A stretch of 40,417 bases of DNA from Rubrivivax sp. (GTDB lineage: Bacteria > Pseudomonadota > Gammaproteobacteria > Burkholderiales > Burkholderiaceae_C). Positions 18,791 to 27,221 of the stretch are shown here, in pieces (positions within the stretch are counted from its first letter, which is position 1; each line of letters opens with the position of its first letter). Below the pieces are notes generated by a model. That model did no database searches. It was not told where the DNA came from and worked only from the letters and a program-made list of their open reading frames with translations. The stretch spans positions 1 to 40,417 of the forward strand of contig DYOR01000014.1 of the NCBI GenBank assembly GCA_020720385.1. The letters are read 5' to 3'. A program made the translations under genes and the position numbers.

Positions 18791-19981
18791 ATGGCGAGAA
18801 CCCCCGCAACCCCCCGGGCCAGCGCGCCCGCACGCAAGGCCGCCGCACGCAGCCAGGCGCCGGCCCCGGCGCGCGCCCGGCCCGCGCTGCGTGCGGTGGA
18901 GCAGGGCGATGTCCTGCCCCATGCCAGCGCGCGCACGGCCGAGGCCGACCGCGTGGCGCGGCGCACGAGCACCGCGCAGACGGTGCGCCAGGAGGTCACC
19001 GTGGACCTCCTGGCCAAGGCCGGGAGCGGCGAGCCGGCCAACGAGGTGGTGCGCCAGCTGCACGCCCTCGTCGCCGGCGCTTCGCCCGACGAAGTCAAGG
19101 CCCTGCGGCGCAGCCTGTTCAAGCGCGAGGAGACCGGGGCGGTGGTCGACGTCGACGCCGAGCTCAGCCCGGGCTGGCGCGAAGGCGCCTACCCCTACAA
19201 GAACCTGCTCTCGCGCAAGAGCTACGAGCGGCAGAAGTACCGCCTGCAGGTGGAACTGCTCAAGCTGCAGGCCTGGGTCAAGGAGACCGGCCAGCGCGTG
19301 GTCATCCTCTTCGAGGGGCGCGACGCCGCGGGCAAGGGCGGCGCCATCAAGCGTTTCACCGAGCACCTCAACCCGCGCGGCGCGCGTGTCGTGGCGCTGG
19401 AAAAACCCAGCGAGGTCGAGCGCGGCCAGTGGTACTTCCAGCGCTACATCGCGCACCTGCCCACGCGCGGCGAGATCGTCATGTTCGACCGCAGCTGGTA
19501 CAACCGCTCGGGCGTCGAGCGCGTGATGGGCTTTTGCAGCGAGGCCGAGTACGACGAGTACCTGCGCCAGGCGCCCGAATTCGAGCGCCAGCTGGTGCGC
19601 TCGGGCGTGCACCTCTTCAAGTTCTGGTTCTCGGTGAGCCGCGAGGAACAGCGCCGGCGCTTCAAGGAGCGCAAGGGCCACCCGCTGAAGCAGTGGAAGC
19701 TGAGCCCCATCGACGTCGCCTCGCTCGACAAGTGGGACGACTACACGCGCGCCAAGGAGGCCATGTTCATCCACTGCGACACCTCCGATGCGCCGTGGAC
19801 GGTGATCAAGTCCGACTGCAAGAAACGCGCACGGCTCAACGCCATGCGCTACCTGTTGCACCGCGTGCCCTACGCGCACCGCGACCCGGCCACGATCGGC
19901 GCGGTGGACCCGCTCATCGTCGGCCGTCCGTCGCTCGTGCCCAGCGTGGGCGACGACCAGCTCGCCAGTGGCCACGGCTGA
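18791..19981 (+). CDS. ppk2: Polyphosphate kinase 2 family protein
   Basis: Walker A FEGRDAAGKGGAIKRF, MFDRSWYNRSGVERVMGFC, FKERKGHPLKQWKLSPID; Ala/Pro/Arg-rich N-terminal extension. Confidence 0.93.
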   Translation: MARTPATPRASAPARKAAARSQAPAPARARPALRAVEQGDVLPHASARTAEADRVARRTSTAQTVRQEVTVDLLAKAGSGEPANEVVRQLHALVAGASPDEVKALRRSLFKREETGAVVDVDAELSPGWREGAYPYKNLLSRKSYERQKYRLQVELLKLQAWVKETGQRVVILFEGRDAAGKGGAIKRFTEHLNPRGARVVALEKPSEVERGQWYFQRYIAHLPTRGEIVMFDRSWYNRSGVERVMGFCSEAEYDEYLRQAPEFERQLVRSGVHLFKFWFSVSREEQRRRFKERKGHPLKQWKLSPIDVASLDKWDDYTRAKEAMFIHCDTSDAPWTVIKSDCKKRARLNAMRYLLHRVPYAHRDPATIGAVDPLIVGRPSLVPSVGDDQLASGHG

Positions 19982-19991
19982 GGAGGCGGCG

Positions 19992-20585
19992 ATGAGCGAG
20001 CCCTGGCCCACGGCGTGGGAGAACACCCAGCTTCTCATCACCTCGCGGCACAACGTCTCGCCCAGGCGGCTCGTCGAGCCCGGCCCGGACGCGCAGGAGC
20101 TGCACTCGCTGCTCGCCCTGGCCGCGGCCGCGCCGGACCACCAGCAGCTCAGGCCCTGGCGCTTCGTCATCGTGCCGGCGGCCAGGCGCCCCGAGCTGGG
20201 CGAGGTCTTCGCGCTGGCGCTGGCCGACCGCGACGCCAGCGCCACGGCGCCGCAGATGGAGCAGGCGCGCGAGAAGGCGCTGCGCGCGCCGCTGCTCATG
20301 GTCGCGGTGGCCTGCCTGGGCCCGCGCGAGCCCGACGTGCCGGCGCTCGAGCGCATGGTCTCGCTCGGCGCGGCGATCCAGAACATCGCCCTGGGCGCCC
20401 ACGCCCTGGGCTACGGCTGCGGACTGACCAGCGGCCAGGCCCTGTCCTCGCCGCGCCTGGCCGAACTGCTGGCGCTGGGCCCGGGCGAGACCGCCGTGTG
20501 CTGCATCAACCTGGGCACGGTGAGCAAGCACAAGGCCGCGTCGACGACGCGGCCCGAGCCGGGCGACTTCACGACGACGTTGTAG
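19992..20585 (+). CDS. Nitroreductase family protein
   Basis: AGGAGG at 19981-19986, directly at the PPK2 stop; LITSRHNVSPRRL, APDHQQLRPWRFVIV, SLGAAIQNIALGAHALGYGCGLTSG. Confidence 0.88.
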   Translation: MSEPWPTAWENTQLLITSRHNVSPRRLVEPGPDAQELHSLLALAAAAPDHQQLRPWRFVIVPAARRPELGEVFALALADRDASATAPQMEQAREKALRAPLLMVAVACLGPREPDVPALERMVSLGAAIQNIALGAHALGYGCGLTSGQALSSPRLAELLALGPGETAVCCINLGTVSKHKAASTTRPEPGDFTTTL

Positions 20586-20600
20586 CGGACCGACCGCTCG

Positions 20601-20674
20601 AGCAAATGTGGCTCCGCCACTTTGCTTGAACCCCCCGCGGGGGCGGGCAGGGCGCAGCCCGGCCCCGGGGGCGC
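20601..20674. repeat. GC-rich palindromic intergenic element (terminator/REP-like) between convergent genes
   Basis: AGCAAAtGTGGC-TCC-GCCACTTTGCT stem-loop (20601-20626), followed by CCCCCCGCGGGGG and further GC palindromes. Confidence 0.5.
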
Positions 20675-22102
20675 TCAGCGGCTGGCCGCCTGCGCCGGCG
20701 CGGCGTCCCAGCCGCCGCCGAGCACCTTGTACAGCGTGACGCGGTTCTGCAGCTGCGCCAGCTGCGCTTGCAGGACGGCCTGCTGCGCGGCGAAGAGCGA
20801 GCGCTGGGCGTCGAGCAGATCGAGCAGGCTCGCCGCGCCATGGCGGTAGCGCAGCTCGACGAGCCGGGCGCGCTCGCCTTCGGCCTGCGCCTGCGCCTGC
20901 TGCGCGCGCAGCTGCTCGCCCCAGGTGCTGCGCCCGGCCAGGGCGTCGGCGACTTCGCGGAAGGCCGTCTGCACCGCCTTGTCGTACTGCGCCACGGCGA
21001 TCTCGCGTGCCACCTGCGCGGCGTCGAGGTTGGCGCGGTTGCGGCCGGCGTCGAAGATCGGCAGCACGAGCTGCGGCGCGAAGGTCCAGCCCCAGGAGCC
21101 GGACTTGAACAGGCCCGAGAGTTCCGTGCTCGCGCTGCCCGCGCTGCCGGTGAGGGTGATGCGCGGGAAAAAGGCCGCCCGCGCCGCGCCGATGTGGGCG
21201 CTGGCGGCCACCAGCTGCTGCTCGGCCTGGCGGATGTCGGGGCGGCGCTCGAGCAGGTCCGCCGGCAGCCCCGCGGCGAGCTCGGGGCCCAGCGACAGGC
21301 TCGCCAGGCGGGGTATCGCATCAGTCGCGCCAGCGGCCACGGAGGCGGTGGCCCCGGTGCCCACGAGCTGGACCAGGGCGTGGGCGTCGGTGGCGCGCTG
21401 GCGCTGCTGCTGGGCCCGCGCCACGCGAGCCGCTTCCACCAGCGAACGGGCCTGCTGCGCCTCGAGCGCGGAGGCCGCGCCGTGCTCGAACTTGAGCCTC
21501 GTCAGGGCCAGCGACTCCTCGCGCGTGCGCAGCGTCTGGCCGATCAAATCCAGCGCCTCGTCGTCCGCGCGCAGGGCGAGCCAGGTACTGGCCACGGCAG
21601 CGACGAGGCCGATGTGCACGGTCTTGCGCGCCTCCTCGCTGGCCAGGAGCTGGGCCCGTGCGGCGTCGGAGAGGTTCTTCACGCGGCCGAAGAAGTCGAG
21701 CTCGTAGGCCGTCACGCCCAGCCCGGCGGTGTAGACGTTGGGGCTCGCCGACGTGGGCTCGCTGCGCACCGTGCCCGCGCCGGCGGCGTTGACGCCGGGC
21801 AGTGCATCGGCGCGGCGCAATTGCAGCTGCGCGCGCGCCTGCTCGATGTTGAGCACGGCGATGCGCAGGTCGCGGTTGTTCGCCAGCGCCGTCTCGATCA
21901 GCTGGCGCAGCCCCGCGTCGGTGAAGACGCTGCGCCAGTCGGTGTCGGTCGCCACCGCGCCGCCGGTCGGCGGCGCGCCCGGGAAGATCGCCGGCGTGGG
22001 CAGCGCCGGCCGCTGGTGCGGCGGGGCAAGCGATGCGCAGCCTGCGAGCAGCAGCGCCGCCGCACAGGCCGCCGCGGTGCGGCAGGTCGATGCGGCGCTC
22101 AT
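20675..22102 (-). CDS. RND efflux system outer-membrane lipoprotein (NodT/OprM family)
   Basis: MSAASTCRTAAACAAALLLAGCASLAPPHQRP lipobox; ALANNRDLRIAVLNIEQARAQLQLRRAD; LLERRPDIRQAEQQLVAASAHIGAARAAFFPRITLTG. ATG overlaps the upstream permease stop. Confidence 0.95.
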   Translation of the reverse strand: MSAASTCRTAAACAAALLLAGCASLAPPHQRPALPTPAIFPGAPPTGGAVATDTDWRSVFTDAGLRQLIETALANNRDLRIAVLNIEQARAQLQLRRADALPGVNAAGAGTVRSEPTSASPNVYTAGLGVTAYELDFFGRVKNLSDAARAQLLASEEARKTVHIGLVAAVASTWLALRADDEALDLIGQTLRTREESLALTRLKFEHGAASALEAQQARSLVEAARVARAQQQRQRATDAHALVQLVGTGATASVAAGATDAIPRLASLSLGPELAAGLPADLLERRPDIRQAEQQLVAASAHIGAARAAFFPRITLTGSAGSASTELSGLFKSGSWGWTFAPQLVLPIFDAGRNRANLDAAQVAREIAVAQYDKAVQTAFREVADALAGRSTWGEQLRAQQAQAQAEGERARLVELRYRHGAASLLDLLDAQRSLFAAQQAVLQAQLAQLQNRVTLYKVLGGGWDAAPAQAASR

Positions 22103-25100
22103 GGCTGGTCCTCCCCGGTGCCGTGGGCGGCATCGGCCACGGCCTCGTGCGCGTAGATCTGGCGCTGTCGCTCGCTGCCCCTGAAGAGCGTGCGGATGAG
22201 AACGAAGAAGATGGGCACGAAGAACACGCCCAGGGCGGTGGCGCTGGCCATGCCGGCCATCACGCCGGTGCCGATGGCGTGCTGGCTGGCCGAGCCCGCG
22301 CCCGCGGCGATGACCAGCGGCAGCACGCCCAGGATGAAGGCCAGCGAGGTCATGAGGATGGGCCTGAAGCGCAGATGGCAGGCGGCCAGCGCGGCCTCCA
22401 CCAGCCCGCGGCCCTGGGCTTGCAGGTCCTTGGCGAACTCGATGATGAGCACCGCGTTCTTCGCCCCCAGGCCGATGATGGTGATGACGCCGATCTTGAA
22501 GTAGATGTCGTTGGCCAGGCCGCGGAACTGCGCACCCAGCAGCGCGCCGAGCACGCCCAGCGGCACCACCAGCAGCACCGCCAGCGGGATGCTCCAGCTC
22601 TCGTAGAGCGCGGCCAGGGCGAGGAAGACGGCGAGCAGGGCGAAGCCCACGAGGACGAGGATCGTCGAGCCGGCGAGCTTCTCCTCGCGCGACTGGCCGG
22701 TCCACTCGAACGCGAAACCCGCCGGCAGCTGCGTCGCCAGGCGCTCCATCTCGTCCATCGCCTCGCCGGTGCTGCGGCCGGGTGCGGCGTCGCCGGCGAT
22801 GCGCATCGTCGGGTAGCCGTTGTAGCGCACCGTCTGCACCGGGCCGGTGATCCAGTGCGTGCGCGCGAAGGCCGAGAGCGGCACGGCCTGGCCCCTGGCG
22901 TTGATGGCGTTGATGCGCAGCAGGTCGTCGGGCTGCATGCGCGCGGGCGCATCGGCCTGCACGATGACGCGCTGCAGGCGGCCGGCGTTGGGGAAGTCGT
23001 TGACGTAGGCCGAACCGAAGGCCGTCGACACGGCGGCGTTGATGGCGTCGAAGCCCACGCCCAGCGCGCTGGCCTGGTCGCGGTCGATGTCCAGCTGCAG
23101 CTGCGCGGTGTCTTCCAGGCCGTCGGGGCGCACGCCGGCGAGCACCGGGCTTTGCGCCGCCAGGCCCAGCATCTGGTTGCGCGCCGCGAGCAGCGCCTCG
23201 TGGCCCTTGCCGCCGCGGTCCTGCAGGCGCAAGGTGAAGCCCGTGCTGCGCCCGAGCTCGGGGATGGGCGGCGGGCTGAGCGCGAAGATGAAGGCGTCGC
23301 GCACGCCCTGCAAGGCGCCGGTGGCGCGGCCGGCGATGCCTTGCGCGCCGTGGGCCTCGCCCTTGCGCTCGGACCAGTCCTTGAGCGTGATGAAGGCCAG
23401 GCCGGCGTTCTGCCCCACGCCGGAGAAGCTGAAGCCGAGCACGCTGACCATGCTCTGCACTTCGGGCTGTTGCAGCATGAAGCCTTCCACCTGTTTCATC
23501 ACCTCGGTGGTGCGCACCACCGTCGCGCCGGGGGGCAGCTGCACGTTGGCGAGCACGTAGCCCTGGTCCTCGTTGGGCATGAACGAGGACGGCAGCCGCG
23601 TCACCAGCCAGGCCACCGCTGCGACGATGGCGACGTAGATCACGAGGTAGCGCGCCGCGCGGCGCAGCAATCGCGCCACGAGGCCCTCGTAGCCCTTGGC
23701 GGTGCGCGCGAAGCCGCGGTTGAACCAGCCGAAGAAGCCGCTCTTGGCATGGTGGTGGCCGGCCTGCACTGGCTCGAGCAGGTGCGCGCACAGCGCCGGC
23801 GTGAGCGACAGCGCCATGAAGGCCGAGAAGCCGATCGACGCCACCATGACCACCGAGAACTGGCGGTAGATGTTGCCCACCGCACCGGAGAAGAAGGCCA
23901 GCGGCACGAACACCGAGATGAGCACCACCGTCACGCCGATGATCGCCCCGGAGATCTGCCCCATGGCCTTGCGCGCCGCCTGCAGCGGCGGCAGGCCTTC
24001 CTCGCTCATGATGCGCTCGACGTTCTCCACCACGATGATGGCGTCGTCGACGACGATGCCGATCACCAGCACCATGCCGAACATGGTGAGCACGTTGATG
24101 GAGAAGCCCAGCGCGTGCAGCACGGCGAAGGTGCCGAGCAGCGCCACCGGCACGACGATGGTCGGGATCACCGTGTAGCGGAAGTTCTGCAGGAACAGGT
24201 ACATCACCAGGAACACCAGCGCCACGGCTTCGACCAGGGTCTCGACCACCTGGCGGATGGAGATGTCGATGAAGCGCGAGCTGTCGAAGGGGATGGCCCA
24301 CTTCACCCCGGCAGGAAAGTAGCGCTGCAGCTCGCCCATGCGCGCGCGGATGGCCTGCGCCGTGGCCAGCGCATTGCCGGTGGCCGAGAGCTGCACGCCG
24401 ATGCCGGTGGAGGGCTTGCCGTTGAGCCGCGCCGAGGTGCCGTAGCTCTGCCCGCCGATCTCGATGCGCGCCACGTCGCGCAGGCGCACGCTGGAGCCGT
24501 CCGTCTGGGCGCGCAGCACGATGGAGCCGAACTGCTCCACCGAGGTGAGCTGGCCCGGCACCACCACCGTGGCGGCAATGCCCTGGCCGGGCACCTGCGG
24601 CAGGTCACCCAGGGTGCCCGAAGCCACCTGTGCGTTCTGCGCGCGGATGGCGTTGCTCACGTCGCTGGCCGAGAGCTTGTAGCCCACGAGCTTGGCCGGG
24701 TCGATCCAGATGCGCATGGCGCGCTCGGTGCCGAAGAGCTGCGCCGTGCCCACGCCGTTGATGCGCTGGATCTCGGGCAGCACGTTGCGCGAGGCGAAGT
24801 CGCCCAGGGCGATGGGGTCGAGCCTGGGGTCGTCGGACGAGAGGATGAGGAAGAGGAGGAAGTTCGAACGCGCCTTGTCCACGCGCACGCCCTGTTGCGT
24901 CACCGCCTGCGGCAGGCGCGGTGTGGCGCGGCCCAGGCGGTTCTGCACGTCGACCTGGGCCAGGTCGGGATTCGTGCCGGTTTCGAAGGTCAGGGTGATG
25001 CTGCCGCTGCCATCGGCCTGACTCACGGACTCGGTGTAGATGAGTCCCGGCGAGCCGTTCATCTCGCGCTCGATGACGCTGATCACGCTGTCCTCCAGCG

Positions 25101-25266
25101 TCTGCGCGGCGGCGCCGGGGTAGGCCACCGAGACGACGATCGAGGGCGGCGCCACGGGCGGGTATTGCGAGACCGGCAGCTGGGTGATGGCGACGATGCC
25201 CAGCACGCTGATGAAGAGCGCGATGACCCAGGCGAAGATCGGGCGGTCGATGAAGAAGCGGGCCAT
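22099..25266 (-). CDS. RND efflux inner-membrane transporter, HAE1/AcrB type
   Basis: MARFFIDRPIFAWVIALFISVLGIVAITQLPVSQYP; VVDDAIIVVENVERIM; GLGAKNAVLIIEFAKD; VPIFFVLIRTLFRG. Confidence 0.97.
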   Translation of the reverse strand: MARFFIDRPIFAWVIALFISVLGIVAITQLPVSQYPPVAPPSIVVSVAYPGAAAQTLEDSVISVIEREMNGSPGLIYTESVSQADGSGSITLTFETGTNPDLAQVDVQNRLGRATPRLPQAVTQQGVRVDKARSNFLLFLILSSDDPRLDPIALGDFASRNVLPEIQRINGVGTAQLFGTERAMRIWIDPAKLVGYKLSASDVSNAIRAQNAQVASGTLGDLPQVPGQGIAATVVVPGQLTSVEQFGSIVLRAQTDGSSVRLRDVARIEIGGQSYGTSARLNGKPSTGIGVQLSATGNALATAQAIRARMGELQRYFPAGVKWAIPFDSSRFIDISIRQVVETLVEAVALVFLVMYLFLQNFRYTVIPTIVVPVALLGTFAVLHALGFSINVLTMFGMVLVIGIVVDDAIIVVENVERIMSEEGLPPLQAARKAMGQISGAIIGVTVVLISVFVPLAFFSGAVGNIYRQFSVVMVASIGFSAFMALSLTPALCAHLLEPVQAGHHHAKSGFFGWFNRGFARTAKGYEGLVARLLRRAARYLVIYVAIVAAVAWLVTRLPSSFMPNEDQGYVLANVQLPPGATVVRTTEVMKQVEGFMLQQPEVQSMVSVLGFSFSGVGQNAGLAFITLKDWSERKGEAHGAQGIAGRATGALQGVRDAFIFALSPPPIPELGRSTGFTLRLQDRGGKGHEALLAARNQMLGLAAQSPVLAGVRPDGLEDTAQLQLDIDRDQASALGVGFDAINAAVSTAFGSAYVNDFPNAGRLQRVIVQADAPARMQPDDLLRINAINARGQAVPLSAFARTHWITGPVQTVRYNGYPTMRIAGDAAPGRSTGEAMDEMERLATQLPAGFAFEWTGQSREEKLAGSTILVLVGFALLAVFLALAALYESWSIPLAVLLVVPLGVLGALLGAQFRGLANDIYFKIGVITIIGLGAKNAVLIIEFAKDLQAQGRGLVEAALAACHLRFRPILMTSLAFILGVLPLVIAAGAGSASQHAIGTGVMAGMASATALGVFFVPIFFVLIRTLFRGSERQRQIYAHEAVADAAHGTGEDQP

Positions 25267-25384
25267 CTCAGTACCGCCCGGCCGTTCCGAAGGACCTTCG
25301 CGCCCCAAGGGCCACGAAGGGGCCCCTGGCGAGCCCTGGGGGCAGCGAACGAAGTGAGCTTGGGGGCTTCATTTCAGGCCCCGC
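25267..25384. repeat. Palindrome-rich Burkholderiales-style intergenic element inside the efflux operon
   Basis: Minus-strand read AAGCCCCCAAGCTCACTTCGTTCGCTGCCCCCAGGGCTCGCCAGGGGCCCCTTCGTGGCCCTTGGGGCGCGAAGGTCCTTCGGAACGGCCGGGCGG resembles a dispersed intergenic sequence I recall from Comamonadaceae genomes. Confidence 0.45.
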
Positions 25385-26617
25385 TCACGGGCGCGCGCCC
25401 GACGAAGCGGGGCCCGCGGCCGCCGCGCCTGCCGCGCTCCACGGCACCGGCTTCACCGGGCCGGGCCCGCGCAGCTTCTGGAACCCGTCGGCCACCACCT
25501 TCTCGCCGGGCTGGAGGCCTTCGAGCACGACCCACTGGTTGCCCCGGCCCGGGCCCACCTTCACCGGGCGTGGCGTGGGCACGCCGTCGGCGCCCACCAC
25601 GAGCACGCTGTCGCCCTGGCTCGAGCGCATCACCGCCTGCTGCGGCAGGAGCATGGCCGCGGGGGCCTGCGCCTGCGCCAGCCGCACGCGCACGTACTGC
25701 CCGGGCAGCAGCAGGCCGTCGGCATTGGGCACCTCGGCGCGCAGCGTGATCTGCCCGGAGGTGGCGTCCACCGTCAGGTCGGAGAAGAGCAGCCGGCCGG
25801 CGCGCGGCAGCTCGCTGCCGTCCTCGAGCACCACGTGCACGGCCGCCGCGGCCTCGCCGGCACTGCGCAGCTGCCTGCCGGCCAGCGCCTTGCGCAGGCG
25901 CAGCACGTCAGCGGCCGACTGCGTGAAGTTCACGTAGACCGTGCTCGTCTGCTGGATGGTGGCCAGGGGCGTGCCTTCGGCCTGGCCCACCAGCGCGCCT
26001 TCGGTGACCAGCGCGCGGCCGATGCGCCCGGCGATGGGGGCGCCGACGCGCGTGTAATCCAGGTTGATGCGCGCCGTGGTCACGGCGGCCTTGCCCGCCG
26101 CGACATCGGCCTGCGCCAGTTGCTGGGCCGCCTGGGCGCTGACGTATTCCTGCTGGCTGATGGCGTGGGCCTGCACCAGGGGTGCGTCGCGCTCGGCCTG
26201 CGCCGAGGCTTGCGCCAGGTTGGCCTGCGCCCTGGCGAGCGCAGCCTGCGCACCCTCGAGCGCCGCGCGGTAGGGCGCGGCGTCGATCTCGTAGAGCAAC
26301 TGCCCGGCCTTGACCTCGCTGCCCTCACGGAAGAGGCGCTTGAGGATGATGCCGTTGACGCGGGCGCGCACCTGGGCGATGCGCACCGCCTCCACACGCC
26401 CCGGCAGCTCGGTTTGCAGGGCCACTTCCTGCGGCGTCACCGTGACCACGCCCACTTCGGGCGGCGGCGGTGTGCCCGCGGCGGCGGGAGGGGTGTCCTT
26501 GGCGCCACAGGCCACCAGGGCCGCGGTGACGGCAGCGGTCAGGGCGGCCGTCATGACGCTGCGCGCAAGCACCCGGCGCCAGGCGCGCAGGCGACTCAGG
26601 GATTCACTTCGGGTCAC
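25385..26617 (-). CDS. RND efflux periplasmic adaptor subunit (MFP/AcrA family)
   Basis: GTG start at 26617 with upstream GAGGA; lipobox-like AALVACGA; VALQTELPGRVEAVRIAQVRARVNGIILKRLFREGSEVKAGQLLYEIDAAPYRAALEGAQA. The ORF track start at 26749 is probably too long. Confidence 0.93.
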   Translation of the reverse strand: MTRSESLSRLRAWRRVLARSVMTAALTAAVTAALVACGAKDTPPAAAGTPPPPEVGVVTVTPQEVALQTELPGRVEAVRIAQVRARVNGIILKRLFREGSEVKAGQLLYEIDAAPYRAALEGAQAALARAQANLAQASAQAERDAPLVQAHAISQQEYVSAQAAQQLAQADVAAGKAAVTTARINLDYTRVGAPIAGRIGRALVTEGALVGQAEGTPLATIQQTSTVYVNFTQSAADVLRLRKALAGRQLRSAGEAAAAVHVVLEDGSELPRAGRLLFSDLTVDATSGQITLRAEVPNADGLLLPGQYVRVRLAQAQAPAAMLLPQQAVMRSSQGDSVLVVGADGVPTPRPVKVGPGRGNQWVVLEGLQPGEKVVADGFQKLRGPGPVKPVPWSAAGAAAAGPASSGARP

Positions 26618-26747
26618 GGGGCTGTCCTCGGCTGCGATGGTGGCGTGGGCCGCCCCACGCAAAGCCCGCAGCGTAGCCGCAATCCAGTTCACCCTGCGGC
26701 GCCGGGGCGTCGCCGGCCAGGTGCAATGCGGCACGGCCGGTGACGAC

Positions 26748-26782
26748 AAAAAACAACGGCGGCCCTTGCGGTGCCGCCGTTG
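26748..26782 (-). terminator. Rho-independent terminator downstream of the small secreted protein gene
   Basis: Minus-strand CAACGGCGGC-(9 nt)-GCCGCCGTTG followed by TTTTTT: perfect 10-bp stem plus T-run. Confidence 0.87.
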
Positions 26783-26805
26783 GTGAGGGAGCGAGGCCAG
26801 TGCGA

Positions 26806-27126
26806 TCAGCAGCCCGCGGCCTTCTTGAACGACTTGCTCAGGTTCTTGCCACCGGCGTTGTCGTAGGTCAGGCGGACCTCGTCGCCGGTGCCGATGCGCT
26901 TGTCGGCAAACTTGTCCAGCGTGGTCTTGTCGGTGACGTTGACGGTGATCTCGCCTCCGCCCTTGGTGTTGCTCAGGGTGACCACGGCCGACTTGCCGTC
27001 GGCAGCCACCTTGATGGCGGTGACTTCGGCGACAGCCTTGACGTCGGCGGCCAGGGCCACGGACGAGAAGGCGACGGCGGAAAGCGCCAGCGCAGCGGCG
27101 GCGGTGATCTTGCTCAGGGTACGCAT
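26806..27126 (-). CDS. Small secreted protein of unknown function (possibly ExtJ-like)
   Basis: 106 aa: MRTLSKITAAAALALSAVAFSSVALAADVKAVAEVTAIKVAADGKSAVVTLSNTKGGGEITVNVTDKTTLDKFADKRIGTGDEVRLTYDNAGGKNLSKSFKKAAGC; signal peptide, SD-like AGAGGA upstream. Confidence 0.8.
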   Translation of the reverse strand: MRTLSKITAAAALALSAVAFSSVALAADVKAVAEVTAIKVAADGKSAVVTLSNTKGGGEITVNVTDKTTLDKFADKRIGTGDEVRLTYDNAGGKNLSKSFKKAAGC

Positions 27127-27221
27127 CGAAAGTCCTCTAAAAAGTGAATGCCACGCCTTGGATAACGCGGCGGGAAATGAAAGGTTGACCTTGGGGCCGG
27201 GCGCCGCCCGTCCCCCGGGGT

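Noticed and set aside
12175-20585. Classic defence island around the CHAT gene
   Set aside because: Neighbours are rlpA, ppk2, a nitroreductase, an SDR and an ABC importer; no integrase, transposase, restriction, CRISPR, retron or gasdermin gene is visible, so island status is not supported by this window.
20675-24301. 1208-aa minus-strand ORF spanning part of the RND permease and the OM gene
   Set aside because: Only the final ~475 aa (from 22102) are the OM lipoprotein; the upstream part is out of frame with the true permease. Not a fusion.
22033-25749. 1238-aa plus-strand ORF opposite the RND genes
   Set aside because: His/Arg/Gln-rich antisense artefact; the RND permease and OM protein on the minus strand are unambiguous.
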